Part shown: in pieces, positions 10,501-22,408 of the stretch
Position numbering within the stretch: the stretch's first letter is position 1
Layout of the letters: each line of letters starts with the position of its first letter
Assembly (NCBI GenBank): GCA_020746875.1
Contig: JAGTJL010000002.1
Coordinates: 2,976,001-3,040,000, forward strand
From: Rhexocercosporidium sp. MPI-PUGE-AT-0058
Taxonomy: Eukaryota; Ascomycota; Leotiomycetes; Helotiales
DNA length: 64,000 nt
Reading direction: 5' to 3'
The notes under the pieces: generated by a model
The model's database searches: none
Seen by the model: only the letters and a program-made list of their open reading frames with translations
Told to the model about the DNA's origin: nothing
Made by a program: the position numbers and the translations under genes

Positions 10501-12739
10501 ATGTCAGACTCAGACAGCTTGGATTACCTGCAAACTGGATTCGAGCCCTCAACTTTAACCGTCCCCCGCCTGCGATCGATCCTTGTCTCCCACGATATTG
10601 CATATCCTTCCGGCGCGAAGAAACCGCAGCTCATCGATATCTTCACCAACGAAGTACTCCCGCAATCGAAGAAGATCTTATCGGCACGAGCGCGCGCCCG
10701 GCGGACGAGCAGAGGGATCACAGATGCGGATTCGCAGGATAGCACCGTGGGCGCGGATGAGGATCTGATGCCTCCTCCACCAACTCCGCGAGCTCGGTCG
10801 AGCAGGAAGACTTCGTCGAGATACAAGAGCGACGAGAGTGAGTCGGACGCTCCGGCCTTGAGAAGCCCGACGAAGAGGACGCCAAGAGCGAGCAGCAGCA
10901 AACATGCCAGAGCTTCTGAATCGGAGACTGGCACCGATCTGGATGGAGGGAAGAAATCAGTCCGCAAGACAAGAAAGAGCGAAGCCCCCACGCCTGCTCC
11001 TGTACCTCCCCCGAAGATGAAGATTGAGGAATATGAGGATAGGCCGAGCACTTCTAGGAGGGAGAGCGCATTCACATACGATAATCCCTTTCAGAGTGGC
11101 AGCTCCCCTCCACCGGGTCTGAGTAGCGGTGAGAAGAAGCGGAAGAGCTTGGGTGCCAGTTCTAGCAAGACACCTCGAAAGAGCACTTCTGCGACGAGAA
11201 GACGGACTGATGGACCTCAAGCCGATGCTGATGAAGGAATCCACCCGCCCACTTCTTCGACTTTCGAGATTCCCGTTAGTACATTTAACGGGCTGAAGGA
11301 TTTTGATGAGAATGGAGTGGAAGCCAGTGAGGAATTCACACCTGAAGAGCAGCTGGAATTGGTACGGGATCGAACAGTCAATGGATTGAGTGCCGTTGGA
11401 CCTCTTAGACCTAAGAGACAACAACAACGCGGATTTAGCCTGAAAGGACCATTAATAGTTGCTGCTCTCACTCTTTTAGGTGGATATTCTACTTGGTATA
11501 GGCAAGAGAAAGTGGCCGTGGGATATTGCGGAGTTGGTAGAGCCCCGACATCCATCATTCCAGCAGGTGTACAGGTCCCCGACTGGATGAGAGTCCTTGC
11601 GGAACCAGAGTGCGAGCTCTGCCCGCAACATGCGTACTGCTCGGAGAATTTGGAGACTCATTGTGAGGCAGACTTCGTATTGAAGCAACATCCACTTGCG
11701 CTTGGTGGACTGGTTCCCCTTGTACCAACGTGCGAGCCAGATGGGGAGAAGGCACGCAAGGTCAAGGCTGTTGCTGACAGAGTCGTGGACGAATTGAGGG
11801 ATAGGCGAGCAAAGTGGGAGTGTGGAGGGCTGACTAATGAAGCTGGGCTTCCTGAGCCTACAGTTGAGATTGATGCCGACGAGTTGAAGAAAGACGTAAT
11901 GAAGACTCGAAAGAAGGGAATGGGCGAAGACGAGTTCAAGGAGCTTTGGGCTGCCGCGATTGGGGATGTCCAGGCGATGGACGAGGTTACTAGTGTTGCT
12001 GATGGGTAAGTCAAGAACTATTCTATTGTCATATTTTGGTCTCCCGTTCCCCAATATATCCCGAGTCTTTGCCTTCTTCTTCTTCTATCATACATACATC
12101 TGACAAACACCCACTAACCAGGTTCCGCATCACCCCTACAGACACCATCTCCTTATCAGCAGCACCTCTCTCATCCGGGTTCCCCTCTCCTGCCAACTCC
12201 GACGAAACCTCCGACTCACACTGGCAAGATATCGCCTCCAAATTATTAGCGTTCTAGGCCTCGTCGCTATCTTCCTTTACTTCCGCGCCGCCATCATCTC
12301 TCGCTCTGCAGCTAACGCTCAAATCCCTCATCTTGTTTCTCTCACCCTCGATCGTCTCGCTACCCAAGCCGCTTTACACGCCCAAGACAGAGAAGTTATC
12401 CCCGAAGGCTGGATTTCTATCGGCCAGCTTCGCGACGACGTCCTCCGTGACGAGCACAGCATCCGCAAGCGGGAAGCCCTCTGGACTAAAGTTCGCGCTG
12501 TCGTCGAAATGAACGCCAATGTTCGATCATCGCAGCGTGAAGGTCGCAATGGCGTCATCTCTAGAGTCTGGGAGTGGATCGGCGCTGTACCGAGTCTCGA
12601 AAGTGGCGGCGAGCGTAGACGGAAGAGTGGTAGGGTCAGCTGGGGCGTTTATGACGATAGGAGTAGTCCTGTCAGTGGAAATGATGGCGGACCGCAGGTG
12701 GTGCAGAGTAAATGGGAAGAGGGAAGGCCGATTTACTAG
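10501..12739 (+). CDS. src1: Inner nuclear membrane protein Heh1/Src1 (HeH/LEM-like, MAN1-Src1 C-terminal domain)
   Basis: Two exons (10501-12005 and 12142-12739) give 700 aa. The order of parts is that of the yeast Heh1/Src1 family. An N-terminal HeH/LEM-like helix-turn (L-T-V-P-R-L-R-S-I-L ... K-K-P-Q-L-I-D-I-F, residues 15-55) is followed by about 250 residues of basic, Ser-rich nucleoplasmic linker with KR/RK clusters suited to importin binding. Then come membrane segment one (G-P-L-I-V-A-A-L-T-L-L-G-G-Y, about 318-335), a cysteine-containing lumenal domain, membrane segment two (I-S-V-L-G-L-V-A-I-F-L-Y-F) and a winged-helix-like MSC domain. Known relatives anchor chromatin and rDNA to the nuclear envelope and help nuclear pore quality control. 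The acceptor at 12140-12141 is required to enter the MSC frame. A nearer AG at 12120-12121 would give a shorter protein, described in the findings. Confidence 0.93.
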
Positions 12740-13491
12740 TGCTTCTCTCCTTTCCACCATCTTTACATTTCGTATCCGAAGTCTTTCGTGATTTTTTTTT
12801 TCTGTTGATATATCTAGGGGGACGAGGCTTGGTGTACAAATACTCATGTGCGCTTGCTTCCTCCACTTTAAGAATGGCTTAGGGTTGGGTTGGGTTGGAG
12901 AAGGAAGGAGACGACGCCGATGAGAATTTGGTGTGGAGAGGGCTTTGGGTTGGGCTGGGTTTGGTTTAACGGCCGAAACTTATGATACCTGGTTTACTTG
13001 CTTAATGGCATTGTTGCTTACTTCAATTGCTGGCTAGATGCTCGACTTAAATACTAATTTGCGATCCTAAACTGAAATGCATGTATCTTTTTTCGCCTGT
13101 TGTGATTGATGTCTAATAATAGCAGTCCAAAATGTCGTACGGAATTCCTATAAATTCCCTTTGCTCTCCGACTTGGAAGATTACAAGTTGTACACTAGAC
13201 TATGCAAAGACGTACATTTCAACCTTTGGGGGTCGTTGATACCAGTGGCGCACGTGATACTGTTATGGGATTGGGGGCCTTCGGCTAGACCGTCGCTAAA
13301 TTTGAGGTTCGCTTGACAGATTCTTCCCCGCAACTGACAGCACCCCAAATATTTACTTACACACATCGATGAAGTTCTAAAGGTACTTGGGTGTACTTCC
13401 ACACTGCCTAATTATCGATTGCTTACGATGATCCGTCTCTACGGATCTAGAAATAGAACTCTTACTGTCTTTCCACGTCCCCCTCGTCACG
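12740..13491. other. Intergenic region
   Basis: No gene is supported. The first part holds G-rich, GGGTTGG-like direct repeats (about 12884-12965) downstream of the Heh1 stop codon. The remainder is ordinary intergenic sequence leading to the transcription factor start. Confidence 0.55.
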
Positions 13492-15608
13492 ATGTCTCAA
13501 CTGCAATCTCATCCCCAACCCTCTCTCCAACCTCAATCGATGAAACGGCATCAAGCATGTACTTCATGTCGGCAGGTCAAGGTTAGTGTTTTGGATTTAT
13601 ACGTACCATCAGCACTGCGAAATCTGAGTCCTAACTCGTAACAGCTTCGCTGCGACAATGCACAGACATTTCCTGCAGCCTGCACGCGGTGTCGAAAGAA
13701 CAACCTCCAATGTCAAGTGGACCCGAACTTCCGACGCATCCGCACTAAACAGTAATTCTCCCAGAAAAAACCAAACCAGTATCATCCCTAAAATCCCTAA
13801 CTTATCATCATAGTCGTCTCAATGAAGTGACACAAGAGTTGAGTGCACTGCAAAAGAAGCTCGCTGAGAGGTCAGCTTCGGATGTGGGGCAGTTATCGAG
13901 CGCTCCCACTGGAGATTCGAGTCCGCGAGACGGCGACGCGCCTCCGGATGATGCGTTCTATTTCATGTCTTCGTTGGAAGATCTACCTCATCCTGCTCCA
14001 TATCTAGGTGATATCGAGGTGAAACAGAACCAGGTCGTTGCGTTATTTGAACAGCAAGTTCCAGTCATTCCGTTCTTGTCATGTTATATGACTGACGTCA
14101 AAATAGCTTCCATGAACAATATCACCGCCACTGTCCTATCTTGAATACGGAAGTGTCTGTAGCAACACTTTACAGTCAGAGCCCCTTCTTATTCTGGACG
14201 ATCGTAATCATTTCGTCACGCCACCATCCTACACTCGCTTTCCTCTGCGAGGTTTTGACGGAATCGTATCGTAGTCTTCTTGAGAAGACTTTGATGGCAC
14301 CTCTCAACACCCTCGAGCCAATCCAAGCAGGTATTTTACTTTGCGTTTGGCCACTAAACCCCGAGAAGCAGGTCTACGATCCGAGTTGGAATTACTGCGG
14401 CTTGGTGACGAATGCGGCTATACGGATGGGACTTCACCGTTCAGGAGGATATCGGAGAGAGAATATTAATACACCGGATTTTAGAGCTCAATCCAAGACG
14501 TGGATGGCGTGTTGCTTCGTCAACTATAGGTATGTTTACCATGGATTGAATACTGTGGACTCGAATTAACGCAGATAGTCACATGTGGCAGACTGGGGTA
14601 TGTCTCTTACCGGAGGTCCCAAACATGCTCACCACCATCCCACACCCCCATTCCAAAATGGAAAAGGAATTCCTCGCCAAAAACTCCATCCTGAAAATAT
14701 ACGCTAAAATAACTTCAATCCTCGGGAACCTCAACGAGAGCGTCGATTGCGCGTTCCTTCAGTATCTCTGCAAGGATCTGGACAGTCTCCGGGAAACGAA
14801 CAAGGACATCTGGAACCCCGAAGCAGATATTATTTTGATGGGTGCTCAACTGTGTATATACACCCAACACCTCGAACGATCTTCTCGACGTGATGGATCT
14901 ACTCAACGGAAGATCACAAGTGTCGAAAATGACAGCTCAACCGATATCCTCGCCAACATTGTCTTCGGCATCGCATCCCGCCTCATCACAACCTTCACAT
15001 GCCCGGAATCGAAAATACTGCCGCACATCCCAAAACACTACTTCCAACTCCTTCTCCTAGCCTCTACTCTAATTTTGAAAATGAGCGTTGTATACCCAGT
15101 CGTCATCGGCCCCATGGAAGTCATCGTCCAGAATCTAATCGCGCAGTCATTCCGTATTCTCGATTCCTGGTGCGTCAGAGAAGGAGACGAGTACTACCGC
15201 GCCGCGCGACTTATCCAAGCTCTAGCCCAGGCGCAGAAGAAACATCAATTGAAGATGAAAGAGGCGCGGAATGCTCTCGGGTCTGGCATTACGGTGTTGC
15301 GGGATGCTATTGTAACGCATAGGGCGTTGCGGGGAGAAGATGAGGATGAAGGGCCGCTGCAACGTCACGCGACAAAAACCCCTGAGTTTATACAGAATGG
15401 GAATGGAAGAACGGATATTCCAATAGCTGCTACGGATGTCAACGCAGGAGGAGGACAGAGATATCCTGATGTGATGGAGGATATGAATGCGCCGGCGTGG
15501 GAACCTAGGCTGCAGGATGCGTTCTCGGATTGGAATCTACCTTGGGGGTGGGATCCTGCGTGGTCTCAGGATTTTGGCATCGATATGGATGCTAATATGT
15601 ATCTATGA
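13492..15608 (+). CDS. Zn2Cys6 fungal-specific transcription factor
   Basis: Five exons (13492-13581, 13645-13751, 13814-14053, 14107-14529 and 14579-15608) join to 629 aa. The binuclear zinc cluster is complete: C-T-S-C-R-Q-V-K-L-R-C then C-T-R-C-R-K-N-N-L-Q-C, residues about 23-53. An intron splits it after the Lys, a common position in this family. A short coiled linker (about residues 68-85) follows, then the fungal-specific middle homology region with L-F-E-H-F-H-E-Q-Y and S-P-F-L-F-W-T-I-V-I-I-S-S-R-H. It is expected to be a nuclear DNA-binding activator or repressor; its targets cannot be told from sequence. The third intron (14054-14106) begins GCAAGT, so it is a GC-AG intron; reading through it would truncate the protein. 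The neighbours give no clear hint of a regulated cluster. Confidence 0.92.
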
Positions 15609-16080
15609 GCAAGCAAGGACAAATTTTTGCTGATGCGTGTTCCACTGCGGTGAGATATTGGGATACGATGATTTTGTTTTGATAGAGTGGTCATTACGCG
15701 AGTCCCTATTTCGCTTCCAAGAGCGCAAGCCCCCGATTGGCTCTTCTATGTTGGTATTTGAACACAGCACACGCGCAATCTCCAAGGTCATCCAGGTGGT
15801 CAAGAGCGGTGCACGCTAATATCAGCGCGTTTGTGCAATTGGCTCGATTGCATGAGCTCTTCAGAATGTAATGTTGATGTTGCTCTCTCGTCAATGTTGT
15901 TATCCTTTCCACTCTGCATTTTCAAGTTACTCAAGTACTTTTGAACCTCACTTGTTACTCTAATTTTAGTTTCACATCAATTGACTTCGCACATTCTCTC
16001 ACTCTCACCGCCAATATCGCCAATTGGAGACCTTTGAATGTTCACCAAGCACCTCTATGCCACATCATAACCCTAATCGG
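15609..16080. other. Intergenic region
   Basis: Nothing recognisable is present between the transcription factor and the AtuA-family relic. Short ORFs on both strands overlap without motifs. Confidence 0.5.
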
Positions 16081-16084
16081 CATG

Positions 16085-17160
16085 CTCGGCTACGGCTTCA
16101 AAAAGCCAACAAACTCTCACCCTTATCAAAGCCTCCCTTCCCACCACATCCACAGCACCAATTCTCGACTCCGGTTCTACTGATTCTGGGCCTACAAAGC
16201 TCGCGCTGGGAGGAATAACATGTCCCCAATCCGCCTACGAGCGTGATATCGAACAACTCATGAGCCTGGCTCATCAATTCGACATGCCGATTATGATTTC
16301 TTCCGCGGGCGGTGATGGGACGGATAAACATGTGGATGAGTTCTTGAATACCATGCAGGAAAATTGTGAGACTGCAGAGGATGAGGAAGTCAATTATCCG
16401 TAGCTGACTGTCAGACTCGCACAGTTTTTGCTGACGTAGACCAGAGTGTTTGTTGACTTAAGCACAGAGCATACAACTTCGAGACCGTAGCAATCTACAG
16501 CTGCATCTCCAAATCAACCATATCATACCACTTTATTGCGGGACGCACTGTACGCATGCTAGTGTGGCGGCTCATACGCCTTATGACAAGAGTAAACCTG
16601 ATATCCTCGCTTGCCCTGGAGGAAATCGGGACTTGCTAGGTACGGAATATACACAGCTATCCGATGACATCTAGGTACACGTTGAAGGCGTCATTTTCTA
16701 TTGGCTACATGATACGGGCACAACACATACAGTGAAATTCGAAATCGCGAGGTTGAAAGGCTACAGGACGATCTTCATGGGCGACATCCAGGATCCGATC
16801 AGGATCGAGTAGATCGACGATTCCCTCACGAAGATAGAGCAATCTTTGAGTAGTCAGAATAGAGATATCGAGGGAGGATGGGAGGATGGGACATCGGGTT
16901 CTACGTCTATGGTGCCGACGGTGTTATGGCGACTCTGGAGCCTGGCGATCCGGCGTATCAGCTGAGAGAAATATTATTTGTCAGAGAGAAGGTCGCGTCG
17001 ACGCAGGAGCACGCGAATGCTATTACATAGTCCGCTAGAATTGATATTGTACACAGAGCTTATCCTGGACAGAGGAATGCGGGTGGGCATCTTGCTATAG
17101 GTTTTGGTAGGAAGCCGGGGATTGAGACGGGTGCTTGTCCTCCTCCATGTATAATCTTAT
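16085..17160 (+). pseudogene. Decayed AtuA-family (acyclic terpene utilisation, DUF1446) gene
   Basis: Three blocks of one family appear in the right order but are broken by stops and frame changes. Near 16180-16400 the sequence reads K-L-A-L-G-G-I-T-C-P-Q-S-A-Y-E-R-D then I-S-S-A-G-G-D-G-T-D-K-H-V-D-E-F. Near 16570-16640 it reads H-T-P-Y-D-K-S-K-P-D then C-P-G-G-N-R-D-L, and near 16730-16810 T-V-K-F-E-I-A-R-L-K-G-Y-R-T-I-F. Near 16910-17130 it reads G-V-M-A-T-L-E-P-G-D and H-R-A-Y-P-G-Q-R-N-A-G-G-H-L-A. In-frame stops lie at about 16401, 16810 and 17028. The middle block D-P-I-R-I-E-stop-I-D-D shows a coding codon turned into TAG. Family members act in catabolism of branched compounds in bacteria; the fungal role is unclear. 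The family assignment is from recognised motif order; absence of function follows from the breaks. Confidence 0.75.
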
Positions 17161-17949
17161 GATTCTCGCTGAGGGAACTGAAGGGGATAGTGCTGTTAAG
17201 TCCCTCGACGACAAAGGGAGTCGTTGTTCTCGTGGCGAGTAAAAATAATCGCTAAGGGTGTGTTTGGCTCATCGAAGGGAAATAGCATGGTAAAAACCCA
17301 CCAACTTCCTGTTATGACAAGTGGAATAGCTATCAATACCTCCTCTATATCCTCTAAGATCCCACCACCATAATTACACCTCACGCCCTCAACAACAATC
17401 TCCGAGATTGCACCCGTGATACCCTGCAAGAACTCATGTCTATACGACATCACACTTGACTTCGTCTTCTCTTCCTTGCTCGTCTACAACATTGTCAAGA
17501 AGTCTGACTTACTCACTAGAACACCAACCGCAAGGTTGTACAATTTATAGGAGACTTCAATATTCTGATGTGGGTTCTTAGATCAGGCGATGGCGTTCAA
17601 GGCGACGATTCCGAGGATGTGTGGTGGTGGTTACGTCTCGTCTGGTGCGTACATGGAACCCGATGTTCATTCCAGTCAGCAGCACGCTGCACTGTGGGGT
17701 TTGAACCTTGGAGACGTGGTTTGTGAGGAACTGCGGAAACTGGACCTCTCGGTGCCGACGGAGATTTGATTACTTGTTACATATACATAGATTGAAACAT
17801 CTGTTGAAGCCATTGAATGATGACGCGAACTGCGAAACTTGACCACCCGCATCACCATGGGATAGGATGAGCCAGGAGAGGGTTTGAAGCAATTTCTATG
17901 AACGAAGGATTTCTCCCTCTTTCTATCAAATATGTCATATACTCTCTTC
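17161..17949. other. Intergenic region, possibly more pseudogene remains
   Basis: No intact gene is supported. Some of this may be the eroded 3' end of the AtuA-family relic, but I could not match a motif. Confidence 0.4.
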
Positions 17950-18757
17950 CTACGCAGCCGTGAAAGGAACATGGAACTAAACACCAAGTTAGCCGCCTTA
18001 CTTCCCCAAAACCCCAGCTCAGAGTAAAACCTAAACTCACCATCTCCACACCCCCCATCCCCTCCCTCAACAACCCAATACTCTTCTCAAAAACCTCCGT
18101 CTCTCTAAACGCCATATGCGCCTCTTTACTCTCCCACCCAATAACTAGCACAACCGCCTTCCCCTTCACACTCCCATCTACATGCTTACCGACATCCGCC
18201 TCAACACTCTCCCCCCACGCACCGCCGTAGCATTTCTCAGGCATGCCGATCGCTTTCATGAATTTACTCACATTGTCCATAAAATGCGGTTTCGTGTCGA
18301 GGAACGTCACGAACTCAATTACGGGCGCGCTGGTCAGGATTTTGGGTGGGAAGGGCGTGAATGCTACATGATGGTAATGTACGCTTTCCATGATCGAGAT
18401 GACGCAGTCCTTGAAGCCGGAGTAGGCTGGTGCTTTGGTGAATTTGATGTGGGAACCATGAGAATCCCAATCTATCATTATATCATTTAATAAGCAGAGG
18501 TGGTACGAATAAGGACTTGAGGGAGGGGTTTTTGGGACAGATGGTAAGAACTGGAATTGGGAGGAATGTGTACCTATGAACCACATTAGCAGCCCCGGGC
18601 TTTCAGTTGCGCGGCCATAGCTGGACCCTTGATATCCTTCTTGCTTTGCGATTATAGCGAGACCTTCTTTCCAGGAGTTCGCTGCGTCAGATGAGTCTGA
18701 GATGTCGATGTTGGGCTTTAGTGTGATGTAGGCGATTTCGGTGACTGGAGTTGCCAT
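17950..18757 (-). CDS. Dimeric alpha/beta-barrel (ABM-like) small protein, 213 aa
   Basis: Three exons (18757-18574, 18471-18041 and 17976-17950) join in frame. The protein looks like two ferredoxin-like half-barrels of the ABM/EthD type. The first runs from M-A-T-P-V-T-E-I-A-Y-I-T-L-K-P to about residue 95, with G-S-S-Y-G-R at the helix-strand turn and M-W-F-I-D-W-D-S closing. The second begins at P-V-I-E-F-V-T-F-L-D and ends V-E-M-F-H-V-P-F-T-A-A. Such proteins act as monooxygenases, isomerases or heme-degrading enzymes, but many have no known reaction. No catalytic His/Asn pair can be assigned here. The last intron (18040-17977) is needed to reach the H-V-P-F ending usual for the fold. Reading through both introns also leaves an ORF, so the spliced model rests on fold and splice signals. 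Confidence 0.72.
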
Positions 18758-18896
18758 TATGATATTTTAATTAGGAGGAGCTAAAGTTGTTGGCACGAAG
18801 AGCAATCAATGACTTCGAATTCGGTGAGTGTTCGATTCGTTGATGAATATTTTGATGAGGAAGGGCGGAGCTCGAATTATATGTTGTTGTTTAGGT

Positions 18897-18955
18897 GGGG
18901 TTGGAGGGGTTGGAGGGGTTGGAGGGGTTGGAGGGGTTGGAGGGGTTGGAGGGGT
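18897..18955 (+). repeat. 9-bp G-rich minisatellite, about 6.5 units
   Basis: The unit GGGGTTGGA is repeated perfectly six times and followed by a partial copy. It sits 140 bp upstream of the start codon of the minus-strand ABM-like gene. Runs of four Gs at regular spacing on the plus strand could form a G-quadruplex (inference). Confidence 0.95.
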
Positions 18956-19716
18956 AGACGGTTGGGTACAGTAGAAGCTCTTGCTTGGCTCGGCATTAGT
19001 GATTGAGCCAATTCAACTTCATGTCTCTTGATTGATAAGACATATAAGCCAACATGCCCCTATGAGGCTATTGCAACTCTTAGACTTCAAAGTAGCTTCC
19101 CGTATCTGAGAAGACTGACTGGATCCTCGATCACCTTAAGTCCTAGCACGGCACGGATGCAATTGCCTTTTCTTGAATATTGTCACGCGGCATGAGTACT
19201 GATCAGCCTCGCAATCTCCAGCTATAGTAAGCGCTACTCGTAGCCGGGCTTGTTTATAATCCAGTCCGATACGACAAAGGTCTGCTGGTAAATATTGTGA
19301 TAATCCACTTAAAACTCATAGCAACTTCTCACCAGAAGCCACTTCCCTCGGCAGCCAGCTGGGTGCCAGGGGAGTGCTTCAACAGAACATCGCATTCAGT
19401 TACAAGGAGGCGAACAGCATCAAAGAAGGTATTGAAAGGCTCTTTGATTTCATTTTTAGAGATACATTAGACCTAAGCTCCTCCAGGTCGTCCAATTTCA
19501 TTTTCCTACTGGTCCACCAGCAAGATGCAAAGAGAGAGAAAAAAAGAGATGCTGGAAGCAAGCTCAACTACAAAGATGCAAAAGCCCGAGATCCCCATTC
19601 CACCAACTTTTTGGGAGTCACAAATCCCGCCCTGATGGATACCGTCCGTACCTGCGCCAATATTACCACCATCAAAAAGGAAACCCGTGAGATTGTCATC
19701 AATATTAAGATTTCGT
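18956..19716. other. Intergenic region downstream of the KH-domain gene
   Basis: This holds the upstream side of the ABM-like gene and the 3' flank of the KH gene. An open frame at 19374-19847 on the plus strand overlaps the KH gene in antisense and has no recognisable motif. Confidence 0.5.
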
Positions 19717-21247
19717 TTAGATGCGGTGCTTTTCGCTCTCTGTGGGGTTCGTTAGCAAGTGAGTTTGGAATTGATCGAGGGAATACGAACCAAGTCGCGA
19801 ATAAAGCATGTAAAGAGCCATTTGATTGCATTCGGCAGTTCCAGTGATAGTTACCAATCGCTCATTGCTGTTGTCTTGAGGCTCGTTTATCTTGATAACA
19901 CTACCACTTAGTTGTCTGATCTCATTGATCTTCGCACCTCCTTTGCCAATGATAGCTCCAACCATGTCATTTGGAATGAATATTTGCTGAGTCAGTGGCT
20001 GACCAGGAACAACTGGCGCAGCTGGACCTCCTGGCCCACCAGGTTGTGGCTGAGCGAAACCGGCATGGTGCGGTTGTTGGGGTTGCTGGGGACCAACTCC
20101 TCCATAGCCACCAACTGCAGGTGATCCACCATAGTGCATTGGTACAGATGGCTGAGACTGGGGTGCTTGACCATGGGAAGAATATGGCTGGCTATAACCG
20201 TGGCTGGGAGTTGGGTGGGCACCACGATCATGTCGACGATGATCGGGATGTCCATAGTTTCCACCAGCTGGCTGAGGAACATATGGAACAACCTGCATGC
20301 CGCCGGGAACGACTCCTGCTGGACCTCCACTGCGAGAAGCATAGGCAGAAGCTGCTGGGCCCCCAAATCGCTCGGAAAGCTGCTCGAAGAGGGTGCTGCC
20401 AACATAGTAGGTTGCAATGTGTACGGCATCGGCAACACCAAGTACAACCAGGGAGCGCTCGGTGGACAGAGGGAGGCATGAGTCGGATGCGTTCAGACGG
20501 GCACCAGAAGCCTCTTGAATCTCACGGATTCTGACTCCTCCCTTGCCAATGATAGAGCCGATAAGAATATGTGGGATGAGAAGACGAAGGGGGTAGGTCT
20601 TGGACTGAGTACCCGATGGATCTTCGAGAGGTTCGTTGTTCAATGTACGGATGATGAGACCAAAGGCCTGTGCAAGTTAGCTTAAGTTGAGACTTTCGGG
20701 AAGAAATTTATACCTTTGCAGCAGCATCAACCACACCGCTGACAGTGAGAATTCGCTCAACTGCACCCTTCTGGTAATCGCTAACAGTGCACTTCGCACC
20801 GGACATCTTTCTGATCAACGATACATTCTCTCCACCCTTGCCGATGACTGTAGCCGCCTCGGCGCTAGTAATGACAGCTCTGATGTGAATCCATCCGCTC
20901 TCATCATGCTGAAGGTGCGATCCAGTGGCAGGTAAGTCTCGGGATGATGTAGCTGTGCTCTCAATAGACTGTGCAGTTGCATCTGGAATGACAGTATCGC
21001 CTTGGCTATCCTTTGCCTCAACCTTTGTGCCATTGGTTGCTTCAGCCTTGGGTTCTCCATTGGAGCTGACAACTGGTGGTTCTGGAATATCGACTACAGC
21101 CTTGTGTTCCTCATCATCGCCCTTAACAATCTTGTCGAGTGCAGGTCGCTTTGCTTCTGGCTGATCGTTTGGGGCTGATGGCGAGGAAGGGTCTTCGAGA
21201 GGTCGCTTCGTCGACTGAGTGGGAGCTGCTGTAGGTGAGGCAGACAT
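19717..21247 (-). CDS. Three-KH-domain RNA-binding protein (PCBP/Rnc1/Pbp2-like), 477 aa
   Basis: Exons 21247-20714, 20667-19791 and 19739-19717 join in frame. Three KH domains are evident, each with its G-K-G-G loop: V-I-G-K-G-G-E-N-V (about residue 135), I-I-G-K-G-G-V-R-I (about 220) and I-I-G-K-G-G-A-K-I (about 420). An acidic, Ala/Pro-rich N-terminus precedes them. A Gly/Pro/Gln/His-rich linker separates the second and third, the usual layout of poly(C)-binding and Rnc1-type proteins. The role would be mRNA binding affecting stability or translation. The last intron (19790-19740, donor GTTCGT, 51 nt) can also be read through in frame, which would only change the C-terminal tail. The start M-S-A-S was chosen over an upstream in-frame Met because it follows the gene's A-rich leader. 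Confidence 0.9.
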
Positions 21248-22408
21248 CTTGATTCGTTTGCTATGGGTTAATCTCTTCACTTAAGATGGAGAAGTGGTCG
21301 GGAAGGAGGTCGTGAACAGATTTGACTGGGATTGGATTGATTGTTCCTTATGTACACCAGGGGGGGTCTTCGAAAGAAAACGTGCTGGTGTTGGTGAATC
21401 GGATAGAGGGAGAGCGCGTGCTTTTGATTTGACGGGGACTGCTGAGAAGAGAAGATTTGGACTTGGATTGGGTTGGTGTCGTGTAGGAAGGGAGCGGGGA
21501 GGATGGTGAAGTCAAGGAGACAGGTCTTGCAGATCTGACAGGCCCTTGAAGAGGAAGGAAGTTGAGCTGGGCGTGATGAAGGTGATGATGATGAAGGTAG
21601 ATTGTGGAGGAGTAATGACGCAGATTGGCTGATGGGAATTGGGTTGGATTGAATTCCGTGTGTGTGTGTATGTCTGGGACAGAAAAGCAGTAGGGTAGAG
21701 TAGAGACCTATCCTCAAACCTTTTGGGTCCTTCAGCTACAACCAACTTTGTGGGGTGGGTTGCAGGCTGCTCTTTTTGTTCTTCCTGCTCCTGATCGTCT
21801 TTTGTCTCGTCTTGTGTCGCTTCTCTTCTCTGGGTGCTTTGATTTGCTGGTCGGTGGGGAGGCTGATTGCTTAATTGGGGTGTTTCTGTTTCGTTTCGGG
21901 AGGGGGCAGTTGGATGTGCGGGTGTCGTGGATGAAGCTTCTTTTGCGGCAGGCTGGCGAATGGACGACGGGGTCGATGTCGTGGGCGCGACGAAGTGTCA
22001 AACCCGGCACGAGTGGTTGGTTGGTTGGTTGTTTATCTGTTGGGGTGGGGGGGGGTTGAGAGGTGAAGATGTGCTGAGTTGTGTTGATGATGAAAGGAGA
22101 GAAGAGTATGGAAGAAGCAGAGCTGTGGGAGTTGAAGCTGGCGGCAGTTGGAAGTTGCGAGCGGCCCAAGCCGTTTTTGGAATTTCAGCCCAAACGAGTC
22201 ATGTGACTCTCTAAAACGCGCTAATCAGTGTCGCGTAGCACAGGAAGGAGCAAAGAGCGACAGAGGATCAAACTTCTGGACGCCCAAGTGCTTCAGAATC
22301 CTGGTCTGCCAATCATTGTCAAGAGGCTGTTGATGATCGAGATTTCCTATAATTGGCAATCAAGCTGTCGATTTTAGTCAGTGAGCAATCACGGACAGTC
22401 AAAGAGCC
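21248..22408. promoter_or_regulatory. Shared divergent promoter of the KH-domain and coiled-coil genes
   Basis: The two genes start head to head 1.16 kb apart. The region carries a (GT)n run near 21659-21670, a (GGTT)n run near 22014-22030 and a G-rich tract near 22040-22055. ORFs here are low-complexity and unsupported. Confidence 0.5.

Noticed and set aside
12036..12257. Separate small protein at the Heh1 intron
   Set aside because: It is the alternative reading frame across the intron and the second exon, explained by the near acceptor rather than by its own gene.
19374..19847. Plus-strand open frame of 157 codons
   Set aside because: It overlaps the 3' exons of the KH-domain gene in antisense, has no motif and is rich in codons left by the opposite strand.
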